The notes below the pieces were generated by a model, which saw only the letters and a program-made list of their open reading frames with translations, made no database searches and was not told the DNA's origin. 64,000 bases of DNA from Triticum aestivum (taxonomy: Eukaryota; Streptophyta; Magnoliopsida; Poales; Poaceae). The position numbers and the translations under genes were made by a program. The DNA lies in the NCBI RefSeq assembly GCF_018294505.1, contig NC_057801.1, positions 200,388,538 through 200,452,537 on the forward strand, written 5' to 3'. This document shows, piece after piece, positions 1 to 12,110 of the stretch (positions are counted from its first letter, which is position 1; each line of letters opens with the position of its first letter).

Positions 1-1320
1 ACCAACCATCGAAATTATCTGAATGTAGCATATCAATACAGAAATGGTATGCACTCCTACTGAGTCTTTTCCTTTTCCATTCAAGAGTATTTAATATTTG
101 TTCTTCTTCGCTCTCCATCTCTTCTTCAGCCTCCTTGCCGAGTTCATGATCAAAGCCCAATAAATGCAATAATCCATGAACCTGATGAATATTAAGTTGG
201 TTAGCAGAGAATAGGCTTGCAAGCAACCTATTCCAACACTAAACAATACATGGAGATTTCTTCACAAGATACACCAGAAGTAGCATCTAAGTAATTATTT
301 GTACACATAAGGTAGTCAAGCTGTCAAGCCAATAGGCAAAACTTGAATCTTTGTCTTGGTACGCAACTGTCAAACATAGCACTAATTCAAAATAAAAACC
401 CATGAAGTAAATACAAACCTAGGATGTGCGTTGTTTGCAACCCCAATTGGCCAAGCCAATGTTTGGGTAAGGCCGCCTCTTTGGCTAGTGATTGGATTAA
501 TGCCAATCCATTGGCGTGCCCTCTAATATTGCATACCACTTGCCAACTAGATCATATCCAAAGTTGAGTTGCCAAATTTTGGCATGACAATTGGCTTCCA
601 AGCAATTACTAGCCAAAGAAGGCAAATGTTGGCAAGTTTCGACATAGCCAAACATTGGCTTGCCAAAACATTGTCACTGTGGTTGCAAACCACGCATAGC
701 TCCCTCTAGCTATACCTGGTGTAGTGTCGATATTGATCCGATTTTAAGCTTCAAAATAATATATTGATCCAATTCCCTTCATGTTTAATTTTAACTACAA
801 ACAGAAATACACGGGCACCCCAATGAGGAAAAAAAGTGATGGTAGCAACAAATCAAAGAGACTTAACCATGAGAATTCTATCTCATCAAGAAGTGCATGG
901 CCTCTTCTTCCGCTTATCGTCTGGCTGTCTCAACAGAAATTACCACATCACCTAGTTACAGCCGTTCAACCAAAAACAAGTAACCAACAAGTAAATCAGA
1001 AGATCTGATAGAAACATATGTAATAAATAAACTAGTAGTTCAATAGCACGTCTTACAATGGGAATATCGAGCCCTGGGATATGCTGTGACATGGACAGAA
1101 CGTCTGTCGCGTGGTCTTCATCCCTCCATTCCTTGTTCAGCTTCATGATGAAACCATCAGCATAAAGCAGTAGAGAGACATCAACGCTATCGTACTTATC
1201 CACATTGCTTATACAAGGGTCTTTGGTCTTCTACCCCGAGTTCTGCAAATCATGGAATGCCAACTTCGTTGCCTTCCCAATATCATTTCAAAGTGCTTCT
1301 GCAATACTCTGCGTCGCCAT
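1..1320 (-). pseudogene. YbeY: YbeY-type rRNA maturation endoribonuclease, degraded exons
   Basis: YbeY is a metal-dependent single-strand endoribonuclease for rRNA maturation; the plant form acts in chloroplasts and is followed by a HAD-type hydrolase domain. Three exon remnants are visible. Exon a (1320-1057) encodes LNKEWRDEDHATDVLSMSQ and ends at a GTAAG donor. Exon b (about 961-868) encodes LGDVVISVETARR. Exon c (181-1) encodes the metal-binding HGLLHLLGFDHE motif after a CAG acceptor and stays open to the window edge, so the HAD part would lie to the left. Lesions: TGA at 1288-1290, TAG at 1231-1233, TAA at 956-958 and 914-916, two apparent 1-bp deletions in exon b, and no AG before exon b. 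The 5' part with the transit peptide is absent, and a LINE abuts at about 1341. Family assignment is firm; pseudogene status follows from the lesions, barring assembly error. Confidence 0.9.
423..700. repeat. MITE-like element with imperfect terminal inverted repeats
   Basis: The ends form inverted repeats: 423-442 and the complement of 681-700 agree at 17 of 20 positions and share TTTGCAACC. A second inverted pair lies inside, around CAAGCCAATGTTTGG. The element has no coding capacity and sits in the intron between YbeY exons b and c (182-867). I see no clean target duplication, so the superfamily is unassigned. The rest of that intron shows nothing recognisable. Confidence 0.55.
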
Positions 1321-1340
1321 TCGTAATTAGACATAATTTA

Positions 1341-1990
1341 CTGAAAAAGGCTTTCGCCCCGCTTTATAAATAAAGCAAACCACCACAGTCACAAAGTAAC
1401 ATAGAGTTCACCCACACACACAGAAAGTTGCACAACATGAGAGTACAAGAGGGTTATGATGAGGGCACAGCTCAACAAGCCATGAAAACAAAAAGCAATG
1501 GTGGATACACCGCAGCTAAGAAGCTAATCCGGCTCAAGTGGTGGAGGAGGAGGAGGCGGCACCAAGCGGAGAGCCATCACGCGAAGGTCGGTAATGATGT
1601 TATTGATGGCGTCGCGGTTCTGGTTGCGGTTAAGCGACCGGCAGAGGTGCAAATAACCATATATTTTGAATATTGTGTTGGTGGACGTCAAAGAGGCACA
1701 CGCTGGATGACAAGCTTATTACGCACGGTCCAACGCGTCCAAGCAAGGACCCCAATGAGCAGCCACCTAATGTGGCGGCCCGACGGGGAAGAAGCCTAGA
1801 CCTCGGCGAGGAGGCCTGGAAGTTGGTGTTACACCAAATACCCCTGACAACCTCACGGAGGTAGCTCCAGAGGAACTAGGCAGAAATGCACGAGAAGAAG
1901 ATGTGATTCGAGGTTTCCTCAGTCCCACATAGGGGGCAGATCCCATCGCCCAAGCCATTCTGTTTTAACACCTCTACGCCGGATGGAAGC
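1341..1990 (-). mobile_element. LINE fragment, 3' piece: zinc-binding RT domain and 3' UTR
   Basis: On minus the piece begins with PSGVEVLK and GDGICPLCGTEETSNHIFF, the cysteine/histidine signature of the domain that follows reverse transcriptase in plant L1-type LINEs. Downstream come LWSYLREV and the usual CNTNF stretch, with stops. The 3' end is an AT-rich tail with GCTTTATTTATAAAGCGGGG, typical of cereal LINE 3' UTRs, ending near 1341 against the YbeY remnant. The protein is continued upstream by the piece that starts at 17743: the last codons there (MWQWTRGRL) join PSGVEVLK once the 15.7 kb Gypsy-1 insertion is removed. No long poly(A) tail or target duplication is evident. Confidence 0.85.
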
Positions 1991-2032
1991 TGCTACTTCT
2001 TGAGCTTGCGTTGGTTTTTCCCTTGAAGAGGA

Positions 2033-3797
2033 TGAAGGAAATATGCCCTAGAGGCAATAATAAAGTTATTATTTATTTCCTTATATCATGATAAATGTTT
2101 ATTATTCATGCTAGAATTGTATTAACCGGAAACATAATACATGTGTGAATATATAGACAATTAGAGTGTCACTAGTATGCCTCTACTTGACTAGCTTGTT
2201 AATCAAAGATGGTTATGTTTCCTAACCATGGACAAAGAGTTGTTATTTGATTAACGGTATCACATCATTAGTTGAATGATCTGATTGACATGACCCATTT
2301 AGTTAGCTTAGCACCCGATCATTTAGTATGTTGCTATTGCTTTCTTCATGACTTATACATGTTCCTATGACTATGAGATTATGCAACTCCCGTTTACCGG
2401 AGGAACACTTTGTGTGCTACCAAACGTCACAACGTAACTGGGTGATTATAAAGGTGCTCTACAGGTGTCTCCAAAGGTACTTGTTGGGTTGGCATATTTC
2501 GAGATTAGGATTTGTCACTCCGAATGTCGGAGAGGTATCTCTGGGCCCTCTCGGTAATGCACATCACTTAAGCCTTGCAAGCATTGCAACTAATGAGTTA
2601 GTTGCGAGATGATGTAGTATGGAACGAGTAAAGAGACTTGCCGGTAATGAGATTGAACTAGGTATTGGATACCGATGATCGAATCTCGGGCAAGTAACAT
2701 ACCATGACAAAGGGAACAACGTATGTTGTTATGCGGTCTGACCGATAAAGATCTTCGTAGAATATGTAGGAACCAATATGGGCATCCAGGTCCCGCTATT
2801 GGTTATTGACCGGAGACGTGTCTCGGTCATGTCTACATTGTTCTCGAACCGTAGGGTCCGCACGCTTAAGGTTTCGATGACAGTTATATTATGAGTTTAC
2901 GAGTTTTGATGTACCGAAGGAGTTCGGAGTCCCGGATGAGATCGGGGACATGACGAGGAGTCTCTAAATGGTCGAGACGTAAAGATCCATATATTGGACG
3001 ACTATATTCGGAGTTCGGAAAGGTTCCGAGTGATTCGGGTATTTTTCGGAGTACGAGAGAGTTACGGGAATTCGTCGGGGAGAAGTATTGGGCCTTATTG
3101 GGCCCTGCGGGAAAGAGAGAGGGGCTGCCTAGGGCAGGCCGCGCCCCCCCCCCATGGCCTAGTCCGAATTGGACTAGGGGGAGGGGCCGCACCCCCTCCT
3201 TCCTTCCCTTCTCTCTTCCCCTTCCTTGTCTCCTACTCCTAATACATGGAAGGACTCCTAGTTGGACTAGGAAAAGGGGAATCCTACTCCCGGTGGGAGT
3301 AGGACTCCCCTAGGGCGCGCCATAGTAGAGGGCCGGCCCTCCCCTCCTCCACTCCTTTATATACGGGGGTAGGGGGCACCCCATGGAGACACAAGTTGAT
3401 CATCGTGATCGTTCCTTAGCCGTGTGCAGTGCCCCACTCCACGATATTACACCTCGGTCATATTGTAGCGGTGCTTAGGCGAAGCCCTGCGACAGTTGAA
3501 CATCAAGATCGTCACCACGCCATCGTGCTGACGGAACTCCTCCCCGAAGCTTTGCTGGATCGGAGTTCGGGGTGCGTCATCGAGCTGTACGTGTGTCAAG
3601 AACTCGGAGGTGCCGGAGTAACGGTGCTTGGATCGGTTGGACCGGGAAGACGTACGACTACTTCCTCTATGTTGCGTCAACGCTTCCGCTTCGGTCTACG
3701 AGGGTACGTAGACAACACTCTCCCCTCTCGTTGCTATGCATCACCATGATCTTGCGTGTGCGTAGGAAATTTTTTGAAATTACTACGTTCCCCAACA
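2033..3797 (+). repeat. 5' LTR of the Angela-like copia
   Basis: It is a 1765-bp direct repeat of 8829-10587. It starts TGAAGG and ends CAACA. The promoter part holds a TATA box at 3356-3363 and strong hairpins upstream (3158-3178 and 3282-3304). Short ORFs inside are LTR sequence, not genes. Confidence 0.95.
3356..3363 (+). promoter_or_regulatory. TATA box of the copia LTR
   Basis: TTTATATA sits in a GC-rich context, as in BARE1-type promoters. The same box recurs in the 3' LTR at 10146-10153. It would start transcription of the full-length element RNA a short distance downstream. Confidence 0.75.
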
Positions 3798-3798
3798 G

Positions 3799-3813
3799 TG
3801 GCATCCGAGCCTA
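3799..3813 (+). other. Primer binding site of the copia
   Basis: TGGCATCCGAGCCTA begins one base after the LTR. It resembles the initiator-methionine-tRNA site TGGTATCAGAGC with changes, consistent with a decayed copy. Confidence 0.75.
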
Positions 3814-5041
3814 GGTTTTATGGTTTGATGTTATATGCACGAGTAGAACACAAGTGAGTTGTGGGCGATATAAGTCATACTGCTTACCAGCATGTCATAC
3901 TTTGGTTCGGCGGTATTGTTGGATGAAGCGGCCCAGACCGACATTACGCGTACGCTTACGCGAGGCTGGTTTTACCGCCGTGCTTTGCACACAGGTGACT
4001 AGCGGGTGTCAGTTTCTCCAACTTTAGTTGAACCGAGTGTGGCTACGCCCGGTCCTTGCGAAGGTTAAAACAGCATCAACTTGAGAAACTATCGTTGTGG
4101 TTTTGATGCGTAGGTGAGATTGGTTCTTGCTTAAGCCCGTAGCAGCCACGTAAAACTTGCAACAACAAAGTAGAGGACGTCTAACTTGTTTTTGCAGGGC
4201 ATGTTGTGATGTGATATGGCCAAGACATGATGCTATATTTTATTGTATGAGATGATCATGTTTTGTAACCGAAGTTATCGGCAACTGGCAGGAGCCATAT
4301 GGTTGTCGCTTTATTGTATGAAATGCAAACGCCCTGTAATTGCTTTACTTTATCAGTAAGCGGTAGCAATAGTCGTAGAAGCAATAGATGGCGTAAACGA
4401 CAAGATGCTACGATGGAGATCAAGGTGTCGCGCCGGTGACGATGGTGATCATGATGGTGCTTCGGAGATGGAGATCACAAGCACAAGATGATGATGGCCA
4501 TATCATATCACTTATATTGATTGCGTGCGATGTTTATCCTTTATGCATCTTATCTTGCTTTGATTGACGGTAGCATTTTAAGATGATCTCTCACTAAAAA
4601 ATTATCAAGAAGTGTTCTCCCTGAGTATGCACCGTTGCCAAAGTTCGTCGTGCCCAGACACCACGTGATGATCGGGTGTGATAAGCTCTACGTCCATCTA
4701 CAACGGGTGCAAGCCAGTTTTGCACACGCAGAATACTCAGGTTAAACTTGACGAGCCTAGCATATGCAGATATGGCCTCGGAACACGGAGACCGAAAGGT
4801 CGAGCGTGAATCATATAGTAGATATGATCAACATAAGATGTTCACCATTGAAAACTAATCCATTTCACGTGATGATCGGTTATGGTTTAGTTGAATTTGG
4901 ATCACGTGATCACTTAGAGGATTAGAGGGATGTCTATCTAAGTGGGAGTTCTTTAGTAATATGATTAATTGAACTTAAATTTATCATGAACTTAGTCCTG
5001 GTAGTATTTTGCAAATTATGTTGTAAGATCAATAGCTTGCG
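3814..5041 (+). other. Copia leader, non-coding
   Basis: The region between the primer binding site and the first recognisable gag sequence. It is AT-rich and I see no conserved ORF. It resembles the untranslated leader of BARE/Angela elements. Confidence 0.6.
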
Positions 5042-5871
5042 TTGTTGCTTTCATATGTTTATTTTGATATGTTCCTAGAGAAAAATGTATTGAAAGATGT
5101 TAGTAGCAATAATGCGGATTGGATCCGTGATCTGAGGTTTATCCTCATTGCTGCACAGAAGAATTATGTCCTTAATGCACCGCTAGGTGACAGACCTATT
5201 GCAGGAGCAGATGCAGACGTTATGAACGATTGGCTAGCTCAATATGATGACTACTTGATAGTTTTGTGCACCATGCTTTATGGCTTAGAATCGGGACTTC
5301 AAAGATGTTTTGAACATCATGGACCATATGAGATGTTCCAGGAATTGAAGTTAATATTTCAAGCAAATACCCGAGTTGAGAGATATGAAGTCTCCAACAA
5401 GTTCTATAGCTAAAAGATGGAGGAGAATCACTCAACTAGTGAGCATGTGCTCAGATTGTCTGGGTACTACAATCACTTGAATCAAGTGGGAGTTAATCTT
5501 CCAGATAAGATAGTGATTGACAGAATTCTCTAGTCACCACCACCAAGTTAGTAGAACTTCGTGATGAACTATAGTATGCAAGGGATGATGAAAATGATTC
5601 CCGAGTTTTTTCATGACGATGAAATCAATGAAGGTAGAAATCAAGAAAGAACATCAAGTGTTGATGGTTAGCAAGACCACTAGTTTCAAGAAAAAGGCAA
5701 AGGGATAGAAGGGAGCTTCAAAAGAACGGCAAGCAAGTTGCTGCTCAAGTGAAGAAGCCCAAGTCTGGACCTAAGCCTGAGACTAAGTGCTTCTACTGCA
5801 AAGGGAATGGTCACTGGAAGCGGAAATGCCCTAAATATTTGGTGGATAAGAAGGATGGCAAAGTGAACTAG
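5042..5871 (+). pseudogene. gag: copia gag remnant with zinc knuckle
   Basis: Gag forms the virus-like particle and binds element RNA. The visible reading runs NADWIRDLRFILIAAQKNYVL, then the capsid-type stretch EMFQELKLIFQANTRVERYE, then after stops a CCHC zinc knuckle CFYCKGNGHWKRKC near 5790-5835 and the final PKYLVDKKDGK. A stop follows KFYS at 5411-5413, and more stops and frame changes lie near 5530-5690, so no functional product is expected. The order and spacing match BARE/Angela gag. The start is unclear; the first ATG in frame is at 5042. Confidence 0.88.
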
Positions 5872-5933
5872 GGTATATTTGATATACAGGTTATTGATGT
5901 GTGCTTTACTAGTGTTTATAGTAGCCCCTGAGT

Positions 5934-8620
5934 ATTTGATACTTGTTCGGTTGCTAAGAGTAGTAACTCGAAACGGGAGTTGCAGAATAAACAGAAACTA
6001 GTTAAGGGTGAAATGACGATGTGTATTGAAAGTAGTTTCAAGATTGATATGATCATCATCGCACACTCCCTATACTTTCGGGATTAGTGTTGAACCTAAA
6101 TAAATGTTATTTGGTGTTTGCATTGAGCATGAATATGATTTGATCATGTTTATTGCAATACGGTTATTCATTTAAGTAAAAGAATAATTGTTATTCTATT
6201 TACATGAATAAGACCTTCGATGGTTATACACCCAATGAAAATAGTTTGTTGGATCTCGATCGTAGTGATACACATATTCATAATATTGATGCCAAAAGAT
6301 GCAAAGTTAATAATGATAGTGCAACTTATTTGTGGCACTGCCGTTTGGGTCATATCAGTGTAAAGCGCATGAAGAAACTCCATAAAGATGGATTTTCGGA
6401 ATCACTTGGTTATGAATCATTTGATGCTTGCGAACCGTGCCTTTTGGGCAAGATGACTAAAACTCCGTTCTTCGGAACAATGGAACGAGCTACTGAATTG
6501 TTGGAAATAATACATACTGATGTATGCAGACCAATGAGTATGAAGGCTCGTGGCAAGTATCGTTATTTTCTAACCTTCACAGATGATTTGAGCAGATATG
6601 CGAATATCTACTTGAAGAAACATAAGTCTGAAATAGTTGAAAGGTTCAAAGAATTTCAGAGTGAAGTGGAAAAATCATCGTAACAAGAAAATAAAGTTTC
6701 TGCGATCTGATCGCGGAGACGAATATTTGAGTTACGAGTTTGGTCTTCAATTAAAACAATGTGGAATAGTTTCACAGCTCACGCCACCTGGAACACCACA
6801 ACGTTATGGTGTGTCCAAACGTCGTAACCGCACTTTATTGGATATGGTGTGATCTATGATGTCTCTTACTGATTTACCACTATTGCTTTGGGGTTATGCA
6901 TTAGAGACAGCTACATTCACGTTAAAAGGGCACCATCTAAATCCATTGAGACGACACCAGATGAACTGTGGTTTAGCAAGAAACTCAAGTTGTCGTTTCT
7001 TAAAGTTTGGGGCTATGATGCTTATGTGAAAAAGTTTCATCATGATAAGCTCAAACCCAAATTGGAGAAGTGCGTCTTCATAGAATACCCAAAGGAAACT
7101 GTTGGGTACACCTCGAAAGAAGTGAGTGGGAGGAAAGTAGAGCTTGATAAGGTAACTTGTACCTTCTCCCGAATTGGAAAGTAGTTCATCACGAAAATCA
7201 GTTCCAGTGATTCCTACACCAATTAGTGAAGAAGCTAATGATGATGATCATGAAACTTCAAATCAAGTTACTACAATACCTCGTAGGTATTCCAAAGTAC
7301 AGTCCGCACCAGAGTAGTACGGTAATACTGTTCTGGAAGTCATGTTACTAGACCATGATGAACCTACAAACTATGAGGAAGCGATGATGAGCCCAGATTC
7401 CGCAAAATGGTTTGAGGCCATGAAATCTGAGATATGATCCATGTATGAGAACAAAGTATGGACTTTGATGGATTTGCCCGATGATCGGCAAACCATAGAA
7501 AATAAATGGATCTTCAAGAGGAAGACGGACGTTGATAGTAGTGTTACTATCTACAAAGCTAGACTTGTCGAAAAGGTTTTTGACAAAGTTCAAGGTGTTG
7601 ACTACGATGAAATTTTCTCACTCGTAGCGATGCATAAGTCTGTCCAAATCATGTTAGCAATTGCCGCATTTTTATGAAATCTGGCAAATGGATAAAAAAA
7701 CTACATTCCTTAATGGATTTAAAGAAGAGTTGTATATGATGCAACCAGAAGGTTTTGTCAATCCTAAAGGTGCTGACAAAATACGCAAGCTCCAGCGATC
7801 CATCTATGGACTGGTGCAAGCATCTCGGAGTTGGAATATACGCTTTGATAAGTTGATCAAAGCATATAGTTTATACAGACTTGTAGTAAAGCCTGTATTT
7901 ACAAGAAAGTGAGTGGGAGCACTACAACATTTCTGATAAGTATATGTGAATGACATATTGTAGATCGGAAATAATGTAGAATTATTCTGCAAAGCATAAA
8001 GGAGTGTTTGAAAGGAGTTTTTCAAAGAAAGACCTCGGTGAAGCTGCTTACATATTGAGCATCAAGATCTATAGAGATAGATCAAGATGCTTGATACGTT
8101 TTTTCAATAAGTACATACCTTGACAAGATTTTGAAGTAGTTCAAAATGGAACAGTCAAAGAAAGAGTTCTTGCCTGTGTTACAAGGTGTGAAATTGAGTA
8201 AGACTCAAAACCCGACCACGGCAGAAGAAAGAAAGAGAATGAAAGTCATTCCCTATGCCTTGGCCATAGGTTCTATAAAGTATGCCATGCTGTGTACCAG
8301 ATCTATTGTATACCCTACACTGAGTTTGGCAAGGGAGTACAATAGTGATCTAGGAATAGATCACTAGACAGCGGTCAAAATTATCCTTAGTGGAATAAGG
8401 ATATGTTTCTCGATTATGGAAGTGACAAAAGGTTTGTCGTAAAGGGTTACGTCGATGCAAGTTTTGACACCAATCTGGATGACTCTAAGTCTCGATCTAG
8501 ATACATATTGAAAGTGGGAGCAATTAGCCAGAGTAGCTTCGTGCAGAGCATTGTAGACATAGAAAATTGCAAAATACATAACAGATCTGAATGTGAAAGA
8601 CCCGTTGACTAAAGATTCTC
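5934..8620 (+). pseudogene. pol: copia pol remnant: protease trace, integrase, RT, RNase H
   Basis: The protease motif is reduced to FDTCSVAKSSNSK (DTG changed to DTC). The integrase zinc region LWHCRLGHISVKRMKKLHKD with CEPCLLGK is at 6330-6460, followed by the catalytic core with HTDVCRPM and FLTFTDDLSRY, to about 6683. RT begins near 7441 with KWIFKRKTD and later YGLVQASRSWN. An RNase H trace (VKGYVDASFDTN) lies near 8440. Many stops and frameshifts separate the blocks. Domain order integrase before RT proves the copia type. Confidence 0.9.
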
Positions 8621-8665
8621 TCACAAGCAAAACATGGTCACACCTTAGTACTCTTTGGGTGTTAA

Positions 8666-8795
8666 TCACATAGCGATGTGAACTAGATTACTGAATCTAG
8701 TAAACCTTTTGGGTGTTGGTCACATGGCGATGTGAACTATGGGTGTTAATCACATGATGATGTGAACTATCGATGTTAATCACATGGTGATGTGA
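8666..8795 (+). repeat. Four short tandem hairpins before the polypurine tract
   Basis: TCACAT-NNNN-ATGTGA occurs four times (8666-8681, 8720-8735, 8750-8765, 8780-8795) with loops AGCG, GGCG, GATG and GGTG. The 6-bp stems are perfect in every copy while the loops differ. The units lie in a diverged tandem repeat around GTGTTAATCACAT. Confidence 0.85.
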
Positions 8796-8817
8796 TCTAG
8801 ATTATTGACTCTAGTGC

Positions 8818-8827
8818 AAGTGGGAGA
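8818..8827 (+). other. Polypurine tract of the copia
   Basis: AAGTGGGAGA lies directly before the 3' LTR and is the expected primer site for plus-strand DNA synthesis. Confidence 0.8.
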
Positions 8828-8828
8828 C

Positions 8829-10587
8829 TAAAGGAAATATGCCCTAGAGGCAATAATAAAGTTATTATTTATTTCTTTATATCATGATAAATGTTTATTA
8901 TTCATGCTAGAATTGTATTAACCGGAAACATAATACATGTGTGAATATATAGACAAACAGAGTGTCACTAGTATGCCTCTACTTGACTAGCTTGTTAATC
9001 AAAGATGGTTATGTTTCCTAACCATGGACAAAGAGTTGTTATTTGATTAATGGGATCACATCATTAGTTGAATAATCTGATTGACATGACCCATTCAGTT
9101 AGCTTAGCACCCGATCATTTAGTATGTTGCTATTGCTTCCTTCATGACTTATACATGTTCCTATGACTATGAGATTATGCAACTCCCGTTTACCGGAGGA
9201 ACACTTTGTGTGCTACCAAACGTCACAATGTAACTGGGTGATTATAAAGGTTCTCTACAGGTGTCTCCAAAGGTACTTGTTGGGTTGGCGTATTTCGAGA
9301 TTAGGATTTGTCACTCTGAATGTCGGAGAGGTATCTCTGGGCCCTCTCGGTAATGCACATCACTTAAGCCTTGCAAGCATCGCAACTAATGAGTTAGTTG
9401 CGAGATGATGTATTACGGAACGAGTAAAGCCCGGTAACGAGATTGAACTAGGTATTGGATACCGACGATCGAATCTCGGGCAAGTAACATACCGATGACA
9501 AAGGGAACAACGTATGTTGTTATGCGGTCTGACCGATAAAGATCTTCGTAGAATATGTAGGAACCAATATGGGCATCCAGGTCCCGCTATTGGTTATTGA
9601 CCGGAGACGTGTCTCGGTCATGTCTACATTGTTCTCGAACCGTAGGGTCCGCACGCTTAAGGTTTCGATGACAGTTATATTATGAGTTTATGAGTTTTGA
9701 TGTACCGAAGGAGTTCGGAGTCCCAGATGAGATCGGGGACATGACGAGGAGTCTCGAAATGGTCGAGACGTAAAGATCGATATATTGGACGACTATATTC
9801 GGAGTTCGGAAAGGTTCTGAGTGATTCGGGTATTTTTCGGAGTACCGGAGAGTTACGGGAATTCGCCGGGGAGAAGTATTGGGCCTTATTGGGCCCTGCG
9901 GGAAAGAGAGAGGGGCTGCCTAGGGCAGGCCGCGCGCCCCCCCATGGCCTAGTCCGAATTGGACTAGGGGGAGGGGCCGCACCCCCTCCTTCCTTCCCTT
10001 CTCTCTTCCCCTTCCTTGTCTCCTACTCCTAATACATGGAAGGACTCCTAGTTGGACTAGGAAAAGGGGAATCCTACTCCCGGTGGGAGTAGGACTCCCC
10101 TAGGGCGCGCCATAGTAGAGGGCCGGCCCTCCCCTCCTCCACTCCTTTATATACGGGGGTAGGGGGCACCCCATGGAGACACAAGTTGATCATCGTGATC
10201 GTTCCTTAGCCGTGTGCGGTGCCCTCCTCCACGATATTACACCTCGGTCATATTGTAGCGGTGCTTAAGCGAAGCCCTGCGACAGTTGAACATCAAGATC
10301 GTCACCACGCCGTCGTGCTGACGGAACTCCTCCCCGAAGCTTTGCTGGATCGGAGTTCGGGGTGCGTCATCGAGCTGTACGTGTGTCAAGAACTCGGAGG
10401 TGCCGGAGTAACGGTGCTTGGATCGATTGGACCGGGAAAACGTGCGACTACTTCCTCTACGTTGCGTCAACGCTTCGGCTTCGGTCTACGAGGGTACGTA
10501 GACAACACTCTCCCCTATCGTTGCTATGCATCACCATGATCTTGCGTGTGCGTAGGAATTTTTTTGAAATTACTACGTTCCCCAACA
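8829..10587 (+). repeat. 3' LTR of the Angela-like copia
   Basis: A 1759-bp copy of 2033-3797. It starts TAAAGG, so the terminal TG has mutated to TA. The TATA box is at 10146-10153 and the 23-nt hairpin is repeated at 10072-10094. Confidence 0.95.
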
Positions 10588-12110
10588 GAGGAAAGGGTGA
10601 TGCAGCAAAGTAGAGATAAGTATTTCCTTCAGTTTGAGAACCAAGGTATCAATCCAATAGGAGATAACGCACAAATCACGAAATACCTGCACAAACAATC
10701 AAACAAACTGGCACCCAGCGTGATAAAGGGGTTGTCAATCCCTTCACAGTTACTTGCAAAAGTGAGATCTGATACAGATAGATAAACGATAAAGTAAATA
10801 TTTTTGGTATTTTTGGTTTATAGATTGGAAAGTAAAAGATTGCAAGAATTGTAGATCGGAAACTAAAATTGTAGACCGGAAACTTGTATGATGGAAAAGA
10901 GACCCGGGGGCCATAGGTTTCACTAGACGCTTCTCTCAAGATAGAAAATAATATGGTGGGTGAACAAATTACTGCCGAGCAATTGATAGAAAAGCGCAAA
11001 GTTATGATGATATGTAAGGCAATGATCATGAATATAGGCATCACGTCCGTGTCAAGTAGACCGAAACGATTATGCATCTACTACTGTTACTCCACACATC
11101 GACCGCTATCCAACATGCATCTAGAGTATTAATTTCATAAAGAACAGAATAGCGCATTAAGTAAGATGACATGATTTAGAGGAATTAACTCAAGCAATAT
11201 GATGAAAACCCCATCTTTTTATCCTTGATGGAACAATACAATACGTGACTTGCTGCCCCTACTGTCACTGGAAAGTACACCACAAGATTGAACCCAAAGC
11301 TAAGCACTTCTCCCATTGCAAGAAAAACCAATCTAGTTAGCCAAACGAAACCGATAATTCAAAGAGACTTGAAAAGGCATCAAATCATGCATATAAGAAT
11401 TCAGAGAAGATTCAAATAGTAATCATAGATAAGCTGATCATAAATCCACAATTCATTGGATCTCGGCAAACACACGCAAAAAGGTATTACATCGAATAGA
11501 TCTCTAAGAACATGGTATTGAGAATCAAAGTGAGAGAAGCCATCTAGCTACTAGCTATGGACCCGTAGGTCTGAGGTAAACTACTCACGCTTCATTAGAA
11601 GGGCAATGATGTTGATGTAGAAGCCCTCCATGATCGAATCCCCCTCCAGCAGGACACCGAAAAAGGCCACTAGATGGAATCTCACGGGTACAGAAGGTTG
11701 CGGTGATGGAAAAGTGTTTTTGTGGATGCCCCTGATGGTTTGGGGACATATGGGAATATATAGGCAAAGAAATTAGGCCAGGAGACCCATGAGGGGCCCA
11801 CAAGACAGGTGGGCGCACCCTCCACCCTTCTGGCCACCTCGTGGATCCTCCGACTTCATCTCCAAGTCTCCTGGTTTTGCTTCTGGTCCAAGAAAGATCA
11901 CAAAAGTTTGATTCCGTTTGGACTCCGTTTGGTGTTCCTTTTCTGCAGAACTCTAAAACAAGGAAAAACAAGAACTGGCACTGGGCTCTAGGTTTATAGG
12001 TTAGCCCGAAAAATAATATAAAATAGCATAATAATGCATATAAACATCCAAAACAGATAATATACTATCATGGAACAATAAAAATTATAAATAGGTTGGA
12101 GACGTATCAA

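Larger units (their letters stand above)
2033..10587 (+). mobile_element. Complete Angela/BARE/WIS-type copia LTR retrotransposon, decayed coding region
   Basis: The LTRs begin TGAAGGAAATATGCCC and end GTTCCCCAACA, the hallmark termini of the BARE1/Angela/WIS group. The 5-bp duplication GAGGA flanks it exactly (2028-2032 and 10588-10592). Order on plus: LTR, primer binding site, gag, protease trace, integrase, RT, RNase H, hairpin array, polypurine tract, LTR. The total length of about 8.6 kb is normal for the group. The internal region is full of stops and frameshifts, while the LTRs differ mostly by scattered substitutions. Confidence 0.96.
1991..12109 (-). repeat. 3' LTR of Gypsy-1, interrupted
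   Basis: The LTR consists of 1991-2032 plus 10593-12109, about 1.56 kb, matching the other LTR at 16169-17737. The copia sits only 42 bp from the outer end. A TATA-like TATATATT on minus lies at 11755-11762, just downstream of a GC-rich block that pairs CCAC with GTGG motifs. The target duplication of the copia (GAGGA) is the junction. Confidence 0.9.

Noticed and set aside
781..1008. 75-codon ORF on plus at the left end
   Set aside because: It lies opposite the YbeY exon remnant and intron and has no protein-like features.
1428..1864. Plus-strand ORFs near 1.4-1.9 kb
   Set aside because: They are antisense to the 3' end of the LINE, which reads as the zinc-binding domain on minus.
8666..8795. 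CRISPR-like array
   Set aside because: Four irregularly spaced diverged units in a plant retrotransposon; no spacers of constant length.
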